The notes below the pieces were generated by a model, which had not been told where the DNA came from, did no database searches, and saw only the letters and a list, made by a program, of their open reading frames with translations. Shown here one piece after another: positions 1 to 8,469 of a stretch of DNA of 32,439 nucleotides (position 1 is its first letter; each line of letters begins with the position of its first letter). This DNA comes from Oscillospiraceae bacterium. Its GTDB lineage: Bacteria > Bacillota > Clostridia > Oscillospirales > Oscillospiraceae. The position numbers were made by a program, and so were the translations under genes. The stretch lies in contig JAAWBZ010000056.1 in the NCBI GenBank assembly GCA_022792945.1, positions 1 through 32,439 of the forward strand, written 5' to 3'.

Positions 1-622
1 CGTCGTCCGCGCCGTAGCAGCGGACGTTGGCCCGCTCGCCCTCGCTGTAGCGGATCTCCTTGACCACGTTCACCTTGCCGGTGGCGTAGTCAAACTGGGT
101 CTGGACGTAGGTGAAGCCATTGATGCGGGAGATGATCTGTGCCGCGTCCTTGCCCAGACCGTTGAGGATCACGCGCAGGGGCTCCTTGCGGGCCTTGTTG
201 GCGTTCTTGACAATGCCGATGGCGCCCTCGGCGGCCGCGAAGGACTCGTGGCCAGCCAGGAAGGCGAAACACTTGGACTCGTCGCTCAGCAGCATCGCGC
301 CCAGGTTGCCGTGGCCCAGGCCCACCTTGCGGTCGTCGGCCACAGAGCCGTCGATGCAGAATGCCTGGAGGCCCTCGCCGATGGCGCGGGCGGCGTCGGC
401 GGCGGAGGCCACGCCCTTCTTCAGCGCGATGGCCGCGCCCACACAGTACGCCCAGCAAGCGTTCTCAAAGCAGATGGGCTGGATGCCCTTGACGATTTCA
501 TAGGGGTCGAAGCCCTTGTCCTGGCACAGCTTGCGGCAGGACTCGACGTCCGCGATTCCGTATTGGGCGAGGACACCGTTGATCTTTTCAATTCTTCTTT
601 CGTAGCTTTCAAACAGAGCCAT
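1..622 (-). CDS. GGGtGRT protein, C-terminal part outside window
   Basis: The first about 207 residues are present; the gene runs off the left edge. The product begins MALFESYERRIEKINGVL and contains the stretch around GKDAAQIISRINGFTY typical of the GGGtGRT family (about 330 residues), a conserved protein of anaerobes with no proven biochemical role. No signal peptide or membrane segment is visible, so it should be cytoplasmic. The ATG at 620-622 has a good GAGGAGG ribosome binding site. It lies 18 nt downstream of the NifU-like scaffold gene in the same orientation, and the two are known to travel together, which suggests a shared role in Fe-S or metal handling. Family assignment is from recognised sequence; function is inference. 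Confidence 0.85.
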   Translation of the reverse strand, partial: MALFESYERRIEKINGVLAQYGIADVESCRKLCQDKGFDPYEIVKGIQPICFENACWAYCVGAAIALKKGVASAADAARAIGEGLQAFCIDGSVADDRKVGLGHGNLGAMLLSDESKCFAFLAGHESFAAAEGAIGIVKNANKARKEPLRVILNGLGKDAAQIISRINGFTYVQTQFDYATGKVNVVKEIRYSEGERANVRCYGADD

Positions 623-640
623 GTTCGTTGTCCTCCTCTC

Positions 641-1333
641 TTACTCGTGCCGCGGGTCGATATACTTGGCGGCATTGTCGAACTGGCCGTAGTGGCCCTT
701 CGACTTCTCCAGGGCGGTATTGGCGTCGTCGCCCTTTTTGATAAAGTCCATCATCTTGCCCAGGTTGATGAACTCGTAGCCGATGACCTCGTCATCCTGG
801 TTCAGCGCCATACGGGTGCAGTAGCCCTCGGCCATTTCCAGATAGCGGGGACCCTTCTCCTTGGTGCCGAACATGGTGCCCACCTGGCTTCTGAGGCCCT
901 TGCCCAGGTCCTCCAGGCTGGCGCCCACCACCAGGCCGCCCTCGGAGAACGCGGACTGGGTGCGGCCGTAGACGATCTGGAGGAACAGCTCGCGCATGGC
1001 GGTGTTGATGGCGTCGCACACCAGGTCGGTGTTCAGAGCCTCGAGAATGGTCTTGCCGATGAGGATCTCCGAGGCCATGGCCGCCGAATGGGTCATGCCG
1101 GAGCAGCCCAGCGTCTCCACCAGGGCCTCCTCGATGACGCCGTTCTTCACGTTGAGGGTCAGCTTGCACGCGCCCTGCTGCGGCGCGCACCAGCCCACGC
1201 CGTGGGTAAAGCCGCTGATATCCTGGATTTCCTTGGCCTGGACCCACTTGCCCTCCTCCGGGATTGGCGCCGGCCCGTGGTACGCGCCCTTGGCAACGGG
1301 GCACATATGCTGTACTTCTGCCGAGTAGATCAT
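641..1333 (-). CDS. NifU-like iron-sulfur cluster assembly scaffold protein
   Basis: A 230-residue cytoplasmic protein related to the IscU/NifU N-terminal scaffold family, in the longer form found next to GGGtGRT proteins. Candidate ligand cysteines are in MCPVAKGAYHG near the N-terminus, GWCAPQQGACKL near residue 49 and the conserved LGCSGMTHSAAM block near residues 77-88. I chose ATG 1331-1333 because AAAGGAAG sits just upstream; a longer open frame to 1366 has no such site and adds eleven unconserved residues. It is the first gene of a two-gene unit with GGGtGRT (18 nt gap), behind a perfect consensus promoter. Scaffold role is by family; whether it serves a special client enzyme is unknown. 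Confidence 0.85.
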   Translation of the reverse strand: MIYSAEVQHMCPVAKGAYHGPAPIPEEGKWVQAKEIQDISGFTHGVGWCAPQQGACKLTLNVKNGVIEEALVETLGCSGMTHSAAMASEILIGKTILEALNTDLVCDAINTAMRELFLQIVYGRTQSAFSEGGLVVGASLEDLGKGLRSQVGTMFGTKEKGPRYLEMAEGYCTRMALNQDDEVIGYEFINLGKMMDFIKKGDDANTALEKSKGHYGQFDNAAKYIDPRHE

Positions 1334-1372
1334 GGTAAATCTTCCTTTCAGTCTGATGTGGAACATTGAAAA

Positions 1373-1435
1373 GCCTGTCCCAAACAGGCATCAACTACAA
1401 TTCTGACACACAGAGAAATTGGAACGCGCGGTTCC
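1373..1435 (-). promoter_or_regulatory. Leader of the Fe-S scaffold operon with two small inverted repeats
   Basis: The untranslated leader is about 100 nt. It holds GCCTGT/ACAGGC (1373-1378 and 1384-1389, five-base loop) and GGAAC/GTTCC (1421-1425 and 1431-1435), the latter at the expected transcription start. The second is placed like an operator; the first could be a short RNA hairpin. Both are seen directly; a regulatory role is inference. Confidence 0.4.
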
Positions 1436-1441
1436 GGCACT

Positions 1442-1470
1442 ATTATACCCAAGAAAACCGCGGATGTCAA
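1442..1470 (-). promoter_or_regulatory. Perfect consensus sigma-A promoter for scaffold/GGGtGRT operon
   Basis: On the minus strand, TTGACA (complement of 1465-1470), a 17-bp spacer and TATAAT (complement of 1442-1447). Both hexamers match consensus fully, so strong expression is expected. The -35 starts immediately after the stop codon of the upstream XRE gene, so the operon has its own transcription start. Confidence 0.9.
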
Positions 1471-1471
1471 T

Positions 1472-1993
1472 CTAAAAGCGCTTGCGCTGCCGCACTCTTC
1501 GCTGAAAATCCAGCGCCCTGGCCGCGGATTTGCCCGTCACCGCCACACCGGCCACAACCGCCGCGAAGGGGACGCTCAGCGTGAAGCCCTCGGCGAAGCT
1601 GTAGAAAAAACCGGTCCGCTCCGGCTCGAAAAACAGCAGCAGGAAGAGCGCTGCCAGCGACGCCGCCGCGGCGAGAAACAGCGCGTGGAGGATGCGCGTC
1701 ATGCGCCGCTTTTCCTCGCTGGTGTAGTCGGCCGCGCCGCACATGGCCTCCTCCACCGTCCGGTCGGTGCGCCCGTCCTTCCGCTCGCCCTCCAGCAGTG
1801 CCCGCAGGTCCACAGCGTAGACGTCCGCCAGCTCCATCAGGATGTCCAGATCCGGCAGGTTGCTGCCGGTCTCCCAGCGGGAAACGCTCCTGCGGGACAC
1901 CCGCAGCCGCTCTGCCAGCTGCTCCTGGGTCCAATGGTGCTCCTTACGCAGAGCCCGGAGCAGCGCGCCGGTCTTTTTCTGATCCATGGTCAT
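1472..1993 (-). CDS. XRE-family regulator with C-terminal membrane segments
   Basis: The 173-residue product has an N-terminal Cro/CI-type helix-turn-helix (about residues 8-62, LRALRKEHHWTQEQLAERL then VSRRSVSRWETGSNLPDL) and two hydrophobic segments in the C-terminal half (around LFLAAAASLAALFLLLFF and FAAVVAGVAVTG). It is therefore a membrane-anchored DNA-binding protein, a layout common in Firmicutes. ATG 1991-1993 was chosen for its AAGGAGG at good spacing; an ATG two codons later and one at 2026 are less well placed. It is preceded by the upp terminator and so has its own promoter, which I could not place. The target genes are unknown; the downstream Fe-S operon is a possible but untested target. 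Confidence 0.85.
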   Translation of the reverse strand: MTMDQKKTGALLRALRKEHHWTQEQLAERLRVSRRSVSRWETGSNLPDLDILMELADVYAVDLRALLEGERKDGRTDRTVEEAMCGAADYTSEEKRRMTRILHALFLAAAASLAALFLLLFFEPERTGFFYSFAEGFTLSVPFAAVVAGVAVTGKSAARALDFQRRVRQRKRF

Positions 1994-2061
1994 AGCCGCC
2001 TCCTTCTCCCGCCAGTTTAGCGCCATCACGCCGAAAAAAACAGGACACAGAGCGAGCAATA

Positions 2062-2084
2062 GGCGGTTATCCGGGATAACCGCC
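2062..2084 (-). terminator. Hairpin after upp
   Basis: A perfect 10-bp stem (GGCGGTTATC / GATAACCGCC) with a three-base loop lies 11 bp beyond the upp stop codon. The trailing sequence on the minus strand is only weakly T-rich (TATTG), so termination may be partial. Confidence 0.6.
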
Positions 2085-2095
2085 CGATTTTTCGC

Positions 2096-2725
2096 TTATT
2101 TGGTGCCGAAAATCCGGTCGCCGGCGTCGCCCAGGCCCGGGACGATGTAGGCGTTCTCGTTGAGCCGCTCGTCCACCACCGCCACATAGAGGTCCACGTC
2201 CGGGTGGGCCTTGCGCACCACCTCGATGCCCTCGGGGGCGGCGATGAGGTTGAGCATGGTGATGCTGGCGCAGCCGGCCTCCTTGAGATAGCCGATGGCC
2301 GCCGCCGCGCTGCCGCCGGTGGCCAGCATCGGGTCCAGCACGAACACACGGCGCTGCGAGACGTCCGGCGGAAGCTTGCAATAGTAGGTGATGGGCTGGT
2401 GGGTCTCGGGGTCGCGCATGAGGCCGATGTGGCCCACCTTGGCCGACGGCACCAGGTCCAGAATCGGGTCTACCATGCCAAGCCCCGCCCGCAGGATCGG
2501 CACAATCGCCAGCTTCTTCCCCGCCAGCACCCGGACCCTGGCCCGGGCCACGGGGGTCTCCACCTCCCGCTCCTCGGTGGGCAGGTCCCGCATGGCCTCG
2601 TAGCACATCAGCGCCGCGATCTCTCCCACGCCCTCGCGGAACTCCTTCACCCCCGTCCGCGCGTCCCGCAGCAGGGCCAGCTTGTGGTGGATCAGGGGGT
2701 GGTCCAATACATATAAATTACCCAT
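2096..2725 (-). CDS. upp: Uracil phosphoribosyltransferase
   Basis: A full-length 209-residue enzyme, the usual size for Upp. It converts uracil and PRPP to UMP in pyrimidine salvage in the cytoplasm. The PRPP-binding loop [10 protein letters not shown] is intact near residues 130-139, with the family blocks [10 protein letters not shown] and a C-terminal [13 protein letters not shown] that binds uracil. The ATG at 2723-2725 lies inside the end of tsaB (8-nt overlap), so its translation is likely coupled to tsaB. It is the last gene of the tsaE-tsaB-upp unit; the pairing of t6A genes with uracil salvage is not functionally obvious. Confidence 0.97.
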   Translation of the reverse strand: MGNLYVLDHPLIHHKLALLRDARTGVKEFREGVGEIAALMCYEAMRDLPTEEREVETPVARARVRVLAGKKLAIVPILRAGLGMVDPILDLVPSAKVGHIGLMRDPETHQPITYYCKLPPDVSQRRVFVLDPMLATGGSAAAAIGYLKEAGCASITMLNLIAAPEGIEVVRKAHPDVDLYVAVVDERLNENAYIVPGLGDAGDRIFGTK

Positions 2726-3434
2726 GTTGACTGTTCTCCTCTCGCTCTGTCCGCTCCAATCGTTCCCGCTCCGCCTGGCTCAGCCGCAGATACCGCAGGG
2801 CCAGCGCCCCGCCGCCGGGCCGCGCCCCGGCCTCATAGCGCCGCCACGCCGCCAGGGCCGCGCCGGAGGCCCGCTGGTGCCGCAGATGCTCAGGGAGGAG
2901 CCGCAGGTCCGGCAGGTCCAGCGCCGAGCGGACCAGCGCCGCGCCGTCTCCCATCAGATATTTCGGCCCCTCCAGCTCCGTGAGCCGCGCGCCCAGCGCC
3001 TCCACGGCGATGGCGCTGTCCTCCATCACCCGGGCGGGGACGCCGGCCTCCATCCGGAAGGCCGCGCAGTAGACCTGGCTGCGCCGGGCGTCCATGGCCG
3101 GCACCGCCAGGCCCTCCCAGAGGCCGGCGCTCCAGGCCATGGCCTCCAGCGTGGACACACCGAAGCACGGCAGCTCCAGCCCCCAGGCGAAGCCCTTGGC
3201 CGCCGCCGCACCGATGCGGACTCCCGTAAAGCTCCCCGGCCCCGCGGCCACGGCCAGGGCGTCCACATCCCGGGGGGCGAGGCCGCAGTTTTTCAGCAGA
3301 TCCTGGGCCATTTGCAGCAGCGTGCGGCTGTGGGTCTGGCCGCTGTTCTGGAAGTATTCCCCCAGCAGCCGCCCGTCCTCCAGGATGGCGGCGGAGGCCG
3401 CCTTGGCGCTGGACTCAAAGGCCAAGATCCGCAA
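2718..3434 (-). CDS. tsaB: tRNA t6A synthesis protein TsaB
   Basis: The 238-residue product is the non-catalytic partner that stabilises TsaD in the TsaB-TsaD-TsaE complex, which adds threonylcarbamoyl to A37 of ANN-reading tRNAs. The N-terminus [18 protein letters not shown] and the [11 protein letters not shown] block at residues 65-75 are diagnostic. The start is a TTG at 3432-3434 with GGAGG eight bases upstream; no suitable ATG exists at the family's usual start. It overlaps tsaE by 20 nt and upp by 8 nt. tsaD and rimI, often neighbours in Firmicutes, are not in this window. Confidence 0.95.
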   Translation of the reverse strand: MRILAFESSAKAASAAILEDGRLLGEYFQNSGQTHSRTLLQMAQDLLKNCGLAPRDVDALAVAAGPGSFTGVRIGAAAAKGFAWGLELPCFGVSTLEAMAWSAGLWEGLAVPAMDARRSQVYCAAFRMEAGVPARVMEDSAIAVEALGARLTELEGPKYLMGDGAALVRSALDLPDLRLLPEHLRHQRASGAALAAWRRYEAGARPGGGALALRYLRLSQAERERLERTEREENSQHG

Positions 3435-3855
3435 AGCGTCCGCCTCCTTCCACCGTGATCTCCCGGGTTCCGCCGTCCCCGCCCCGGCGCAGGGCCACCC
3501 GGATGGCGCCGTCCATGGCCTCGCCGCCGTGCTCGCTCCACTCCACGCACAGGACGCCGCCGCGGCCCAGGTAATCCTCCCAGCCGATCTCAAACAGCTC
3601 GTCGGCGGAGGTGAGGCGGTAGAGGTCAAAGTGAAACAGCGGCAGGCGTCCGCCCAGGTACTCGTTGACAATGGTATACGTCGGGCTGGTCACCCGATCC
3701 GAAACGCCCAGACCGCGGGCAACGCCGCGGGTAAAGGCGGTCTTGCCCGCCCCCAGGCCGCCCAGATAGGCGACGATATCCCCCGGCCGCAGCCGCGCCG
3801 CCAGGGCTTCGCCCAGGCGCTCGGTCTCCTCGGGGGTGCGCGTGGTGTAGGTCAT
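3415..3855 (-). CDS. tsaE: tRNA t6A synthesis ATPase TsaE
   Basis: The 146-residue P-loop ATPase drives turnover of the t6A complex. The Walker A motif GGLGAGKT is at residues 32-39, followed by the family blocks VTSPTYTIVNEY and FHFDLYRL, and C-terminal GVLCVEWSE. I chose ATG 3853-3855 because it gives the standard TsaE N-terminus; an upstream in-frame ATG at 4017 would add 54 residues of unrelated sequence across the promoter. First gene of the tsaE-tsaB-upp unit. Confidence 0.96.
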   Translation of the reverse strand: MTYTTRTPEETERLGEALAARLRPGDIVAYLGGLGAGKTAFTRGVARGLGVSDRVTSPTYTIVNEYLGGRLPLFHFDLYRLTSADELFEIGWEDYLGRGGVLCVEWSEHGGEAMDGAIRVALRRGGDGGTREITVEGGGRFADLGL

Positions 3856-3892
3856 GGTCCATTCGCTCCCAATTCGTGCGGTTTCTCCCCTC

Positions 3893-3921
3893 ATTTTATC
3901 ACGGCGCGCCGCCAAATGCAA
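3893..3921 (-). promoter_or_regulatory. Promoter of tsaE-tsaB-upp
   Basis: On the minus strand TTGCAT (complement of 3916-3921), 17-bp spacer, TAAAAT (complement of 3893-3898), about 37 bp before the tsaE start. The rest of the 255-bp divergent gap to 4111 is AT-richer than its surroundings; I see no clear promoter for the plus-strand gene. Confidence 0.7.
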
Positions 3922-4110
3922 AGAAATTTCACGAAAAAGCGGCACTGTTTCCCGCCGCGGCGAATTCGGGCGTTCCGCCAAAAATTTTCCGGTAATTTTG
4001 TGCAGCTTGCGGCGCACCTTTTCCTCCCTTTTCCGTTATTCCACTATGAAGGGCCTTTCAGCCGCCTCTTGCAGCGGACCCGGCCTATTTTGAAAGGGAG
4101 GAAATGAAAC

Positions 4111-5694
4111 ATGCGTACCCAAAAAATCCTGGCGCTGGTCTTGGCGCTGTGTCTCGCCGCGGGGCTGACCGCCTGCGGCGGGGCCGACGATGCCGGCTAT
4201 GCGCCCCCGGCCTACGACGGCAGCGCACCATCGGACACCCCCTATGCGCCTCCGGTGGCGGAGGACTCCGGCTGGTACGGCTGCAAGCCGGAGATCCCGG
4301 CCTATGACCAGTGGAACAGCGAGGAATACGCCCCCATCCGGGAAAACGGCTTCCTCTCCGTCTCCGCCGCACCGCTGTCCACCTTCGCCGCCGACGTGGA
4401 CACCGCCTCCTACGCCAACCTGCGGCGGATGCTGCTGGACGGCGGGACGGTGCCGGCGGACGCGGTGCGGGTGGAGGAGATGGTCAACTATTTCCGCTAC
4501 GACTACCCCGAGCCCCGGGAAGGCGAGCCGTTTTCCGTGACCACCGAGGTGGTCCCCTGTCCGTGGAACAGCGGCAGTCTCCTCTTCAAGGCGGGGCTCC
4601 AGACGGCGCAGCCGGACTGGGAGTCCATGCCGCCGTCCAATCTGGTGTTCCTCATCGACGTGTCCGGCTCCATGGACGAGGCCGACAAGCTGCCCCTGGT
4701 GCAGCAGGCTTTTCTGCTGCTGACTGAGCATCTGGCTCAGGACGACACTATCTCCATTGTCACCTACGCTTCCGGCGACGCCGTGGTCCTGGACGGCGCC
4801 CGGGGCAGCGAGCGCGCCCGCATCCAGGCGGCCATCGAGGACCTGACCGCCGGCGGCTCCACCAACGGCTCCCGGGGCATCGAGAGCGCCTACCGCCTGG
4901 CGGAGGCCCACTTCATCCCCGGCGGCAACAACCGCGTCATCCTGGCCACCGACGGCGACGTCAACGTGGGCCTCACCAGCGAGGACCAGCTCAAGGCGCT
5001 CATCCGTGAGAAGAAGGAGAGCGGCGTGTTCCTCTCGGTGATGGGCTTCGGCGCCGGCAACCTCAAGGACAGCAAGCTGGAGCTCCTGGCCGACTGCGGC
5101 AACGGCAACTACGCCTACATCGACTCGGTCCTGGAGGCCAAGCGCGTCCTGGTGGAGGAGATGGGCGGCACCCTCTTCACCGTGGCCAAGGACGTGAAGC
5201 TCCAGGTGGAGTTCAACCCGGCGCGGGTGGAGGCCTACCGCCTGGTGGGCTATGAGAACCGCACCATGGCCGCCCAGGACTTTGCCGACGACCGCAAGGA
5301 CGGCGGCGAGGTGGGCGCCGGCCACCGGGTGACAGTCCTCTATGAGCTGGTCCCCGCGGCGTCGGCCCTGCCCCTGAAGTACCAGGAGACGCCCGCCGCC
5401 CCCAGCGGCGACTACCTGACCGTCAGTGTCCGTTATAAAGCCCCCGACGGGGCGGAAAGCCGCCTGCTGGAGTACCCCGTGGCCGACGAGTCCTGGCGCA
5501 CCGCGCCCACGCCGGATACGGCCTTCGCCGCGTGCGTGGCGGAGTTTGGGATGCTGCTGCGCGGCTCGGATTACGCCGGCAGCGCCACCTACCAGCAGGT
5601 TGTGGAGACTCTGACGGGCCTCCCCGGCATCGCCGGAGACCCGGACCGGGCGGAGTTCCTATATCTGGTACAGCAGTGCGCCAGAAGATTCTGA
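4111..5694 (+). CDS. YfbK-like von Willebrand factor A lipoprotein
   Basis: A 527-residue exported lipoprotein. A short signal peptide ends in the lipobox LTAC with Cys22 as the lipid-anchored residue. A Gly/Pro/Asp-rich linker follows, then the YfbK N-terminal region (PLSTFAADVDTASYANLRR), a VWA domain starting near residue 178 (LVFLIDVSGSM, an intact DxSxS MIDAS, with later ATDGDVN) and a YfbK-type C-terminal domain with VRYKAPDG. Family size is similar. The metal-binding MIDAS suggests protein or ligand binding at the cell surface; the exact role of YfbK proteins is not known. The ATG follows GGGAGGAAATGAAAC. It appears monocistronic with a terminator after it. Confidence 0.9.
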   Translation: MRTQKILALVLALCLAAGLTACGGADDAGYAPPAYDGSAPSDTPYAPPVAEDSGWYGCKPEIPAYDQWNSEEYAPIRENGFLSVSAAPLSTFAADVDTASYANLRRMLLDGGTVPADAVRVEEMVNYFRYDYPEPREGEPFSVTTEVVPCPWNSGSLLFKAGLQTAQPDWESMPPSNLVFLIDVSGSMDEADKLPLVQQAFLLLTEHLAQDDTISIVTYASGDAVVLDGARGSERARIQAAIEDLTAGGSTNGSRGIESAYRLAEAHFIPGGNNRVILATDGDVNVGLTSEDQLKALIREKKESGVFLSVMGFGAGNLKDSKLELLADCGNGNYAYIDSVLEAKRVLVEEMGGTLFTVAKDVKLQVEFNPARVEAYRLVGYENRTMAAQDFADDRKDGGEVGAGHRVTVLYELVPAASALPLKYQETPAAPSGDYLTVSVRYKAPDGAESRLLEYPVADESWRTAPTPDTAFAACVAEFGMLLRGSDYAGSATYQQVVETLTGLPGIAGDPDRAEFLYLVQQCARRF

Positions 5695-5713
5695 AAAGTG
5701 AACCAACGCGCGA

Positions 5714-5754
5714 AAACCGTCAGACAGCTGCCGCCGGCCGCCGTCTGACGGTTT
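5714..5754. terminator. Bidirectional terminator between VWA gene and methyltransferase gene
   Basis: A perfect 12-bp stem (AAACCGTCAGAC at 5714-5725 with GTCTGACGGTTT at 5743-5754) with a GC-rich loop. It has T-rich sequence on the plus side and GGTTTT on the minus side, fitting the two convergent genes. Confidence 0.85.
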
Positions 5755-5799
5755 CCCTTTCACACGTTTTCTTCCCACGGGAAGCGCAGAGAACGCCCG

Positions 5800-6945
5800 T
5801 TAGGTCCCGCAAAGCGGGGACAGAACCTGCACGCAGTAGCCCGCCGCTTCCGCCTGCCGGGCGGAGGCGCGCAGCTGCTGTTCGGCGGCGGACAGTGCCT
5901 CTGGGGGAAGGACTTGCAGGGCCGTACCAGCAGGAGTGGCCTGGAAGGCCAGGACGCGGCCATCCGTTTTATGCCGCCAGACACCGCCGCGCCCCATGGG
6001 CGCGCCGTCGGGGGAACACACTGCAAACCGATAGGCGCACGCGCCGGACCAAAGGTGGAGATATGCCGCCGCCGCCATACCTGTCAGACTCCCCGCCGGC
6101 TCGGCGGGGGCCGCCAGACGGCAGAAGTACACCAGGGCCGTTTCCGCGTCCGCCGCGCCCCGGCGCAGGACCAGGGCCTGGAACGAGGCGGGACGGCCGC
6201 ACTCCCGGACGGCCAGCGGCGCATAGTCCACCGGGGCAAAGCCGCAGTCCGCCAGCGCCAGCAGCCACCCCAGCAGCACCGGCCCCGTCCCGCCCCGCTC
6301 CACGCTGAGCAGCGCGCCCTCCGCCGCCACACGGGCTGTCAGCGCCCGGGCGTGGCCCGTCATGCGGTCCGCCAGACGCCGTCCGGCCTCGGGCAGCGTC
6401 TCCAGGTACGGAACGCCCGACTGGTCGAAGTTCTCATGGAGCGTCCGCGCCGAGATCACCGCGTCGAAGTCCTCCGCCGGGGCCTCCCGGGCAAACTGCG
6501 CCGCTGCGCCGCCCCGGCCACAGACCGTCCGGGCTGCTGCCAAAGCCCCCGGGTCGCGGTCCGCACCCCACAGCGCCCGGGGCCGCGCCATGCGTCCCAC
6601 AGCCAAAGTCAGCAGGCCGCAGCCGCAGCCAAAGTCCAGCACCCGGCCCGCCAGCAGCTCCCGGTGCGCCGCCAGGAAGCCGGCCATGGCCAGGAGGCTC
6701 TCTCCGTCGTAGGCCAGGGCCAGGGCCGTGCGCACCGCCGGCGGCAGGGCGGCGTAAAACGCCGCATCCGTCCCGGCGCGGCGGCGCTCCATGGCGCGGC
6801 GCAGCGCCGCCGCCGTTTCACCGCCGAACTGCCGCCGGATGGCCGCGAACAGCGCCGCCTCGCTCTCCGCCGTGGCAGGCAAAAAGGGCGCGAACCAACT
6901 CTTCGGGTCCGCGCCGCTTGTTTTCCGATCAGAAGCTTCCCTCAT
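5800..6945 (-). CDS. Class I SAM-dependent methyltransferase, target unknown
   Basis: A 381-residue cytoplasmic protein. SAM-binding motif I is VLDFGCGCG at residues 102-110, with an acidic ADRD about 20 residues later and a motif resembling post-motif II at DFDAVISARTL. The N-terminal 90 residues and the C-terminal 150 are not assigned; the last about 70 residues have a small alpha/beta look (VWRHKTDGRVLAFQ). There is no recognisable substrate-recognition domain, so RNA, protein or small-molecule targets all remain open. The ATG has GGGAGAACAC upstream. It starts 33 bp after the aminotransferase stop on the same strand, so the two likely form one unit. Confidence 0.75.
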   Translation of the reverse strand: MREASDRKTSGADPKSWFAPFLPATAESEAALFAAIRRQFGGETAAALRRAMERRRAGTDAAFYAALPPAVRTALALAYDGESLLAMAGFLAAHRELLAGRVLDFGCGCGLLTLAVGRMARPRALWGADRDPGALAAARTVCGRGGAAAQFAREAPAEDFDAVISARTLHENFDQSGVPYLETLPEAGRRLADRMTGHARALTARVAAEGALLSVERGGTGPVLLGWLLALADCGFAPVDYAPLAVRECGRPASFQALVLRRGAADAETALVYFCRLAAPAEPAGSLTGMAAAAYLHLWSGACAYRFAVCSPDGAPMGRGGVWRHKTDGRVLAFQATPAGTALQVLPPEALSAAEQQLRASARQAEAAGYCVQVLSPLCGT

Positions 6946-6978
6946 GTGTTCTCCCGTGTGTCCGGCGGCGTGATGGGC

Positions 6979-8178
6979 CTATACTCCATCGCGGCGGTTG
7001 TACGCCTCAATGCCCAGGGCCAACAGATCAATGGCCCGCTCCAGGTCCTTCTGGCAGAGAATATAGGCGATGCGAATTTCACTGCGGCCCTTGCCGGGGG
7101 TGGCGTAGAAGCCCTCGCCGGGGGCAAACATCACGGTCTCACCGCGGTCGGAGAAGTCAGTGAGCAGCCACCGCTGGAACGCGTCGGCGTCGTCCACCGG
7201 CAACGCCGCCATCAGGTAGAACGCTCCTTTCGGCTCCTCGCAGATGACGCCGGGGATCTCCCGCAGCTTGCGGACCACGGTGTCGCGGCGGCGGCGGTAC
7301 TCGTCCCGGGTGGCGGCGAAATAGCCGCTCTCCACGCCGTAGAGCGCCGCCGCGCCCACCTGGTCCATGGTGGCCACCGACAGCCGCCCCTGGCAGAACT
7401 TGAGGCACTGCTGCATCAGCTCCCGGTTGCGGGAGATCAGCGCGCCCACCCGCGCGCCGCAGGCGGAGAAGCGCTTGGAGATGGAATCGACAATGACGGT
7501 ATTCTCCGCCGCGTCGGCGAACTCCAGCATGGTGTGCAGCCGCTCGCCGTCGTAGATGAACTCCCGGTAGACCTCGTCGGAGATGAGATAGAGGCCGTGG
7601 TCCGTGGCCACGTCCTTGAGCATGGCCATCTCCTGCGGGTGGAGCACCACGCCGGTGGGATTGCCCGGGGAGGTGATGAGCAGCGCGCGGGTGCGCTCGT
7701 TGATGAGGGCCTCAAACCTGGCGCGGTCGGCGTAGCGGTAGCCGTCCTCCGGCGCGGTGTGCAGGGGCCGGATGACGCCGCCGGCGGCGCGGATGAAGGT
7801 GTTGTAGTTGGGATAAAACGGCTCGGGGACGATGACCTCGTCGCCGGGGTCGAGGATGGAGAGCATCAGCATCAGCAGCGCCTCGCTGCCGCCGGTGGTG
7901 ATGAGGATATCCGAGGCGTCCAGGGGGATGTTCAGCTTGGCGTAATAGTCCCGCACGGCCTCGACCAGCGCAGGCTCGCCGGGAGAGGCGGCGTAGGCCA
8001 GGACCGGGTCGGCAAAGCCGCGGACGGCGTCAAAAAAGGCGGCGGGCGTGGGAATATCGGGCTGGCCGATGTTGAGATGGTAGATCTTCCGGCCCTGGCG
8101 GACAGCCTCCACCGCGTAGGGGTGGAATTTCCGCATGGGCGACAGCTCACAGCGCTGCGCTTTTTCCGAGATGTGCAT
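6979..8178 (-). CDS. PLP-dependent class I/II aminotransferase
   Basis: A 399-residue fold-type I aminotransferase, the usual length. The PLP lysine is K235 in SISKRFSACGARVG; NPTG is at 173-176, the cofactor-contacting DEVYREF begins at 201 and the C-terminal substrate arginine is expected in GRSEIRIAYI. It transfers amino groups between an amino acid and a 2-oxo acid; the closest look is the aspartate/branched aminotransferase group of Clostridia, but substrate cannot be read from sequence. ATG 8176-8178 is preceded by GAGGGGACCCCCC. It leads a probable two-gene unit with the methyltransferase. Confidence 0.9.
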   Translation of the reverse strand: MHISEKAQRCELSPMRKFHPYAVEAVRQGRKIYHLNIGQPDIPTPAAFFDAVRGFADPVLAYAASPGEPALVEAVRDYYAKLNIPLDASDILITTGGSEALLMLMLSILDPGDEVIVPEPFYPNYNTFIRAAGGVIRPLHTAPEDGYRYADRARFEALINERTRALLITSPGNPTGVVLHPQEMAMLKDVATDHGLYLISDEVYREFIYDGERLHTMLEFADAAENTVIVDSISKRFSACGARVGALISRNRELMQQCLKFCQGRLSVATMDQVGAAALYGVESGYFAATRDEYRRRRDTVVRKLREIPGVICEEPKGAFYLMAALPVDDADAFQRWLLTDFSDRGETVMFAPGEGFYATPGKGRSEIRIAYILCQKDLERAIDLLALGIEAYNRRDGV

Positions 8179-8228
8179 GGGGGGTCCCCTCTTTCGTCAG
8201 GTTGCAGTCGAAAATTTTTTCAAGGTGT

Positions 8229-8257
8229 ATCATACCACAAAATCCTATAGATGTCCA
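8229..8257 (-). promoter_or_regulatory. Promoter of aminotransferase/methyltransferase unit
   Basis: Minus strand TGGACA (complement of 8252-8257), 17-bp spacer, TATGAT (complement of 8229-8234). It is followed by a leader of about 45 nt. Confidence 0.75.
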
Positions 8258-8283
8258 CTCCAAAAGAAGCTCGCTGCGTTCCG

Positions 8284-8372
8284 TTTCCGGCACTCGCCTT
8301 CGGCGGATGCCGGAAACTGCACTCCGCTCCCTCCTTTTGTCGTTCCGGCCGAAAACGCACGTTTTCGGCCGG
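8284..8372. repeat. Hairpin-rich non-coding region between divergent genes
   Basis: The 353-bp gap 8179-8531 contains no convincing gene. Two strong palindromes lie in it: TTTCCGGCA/TGCCGGAAA (8284-8292 and 8308-8316) enclosing a CGCC-TTC-GGCG mini-hairpin, and a 13-bp perfect stem CCGGCCGAAAACG/CGTTTTCGGCCGG (8345-8357 and 8360-8372) with a two-base loop. It resembles a REP-like dispersed palindromic element, since neither hairpin is needed as terminator for the two divergent genes. Only one copy is visible in this window, so dispersal is unproven. Confidence 0.5.
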
Positions 8373-8469
8373 GTACCGCTGCGGCGGGGACGGGGGCTGT
8401 GGTTTCTGCCGGGTACGCAACACGCCATTGTCCCTCCGCCGGCCTCCGGGCGGGGTTCCCTTTTGGCGC

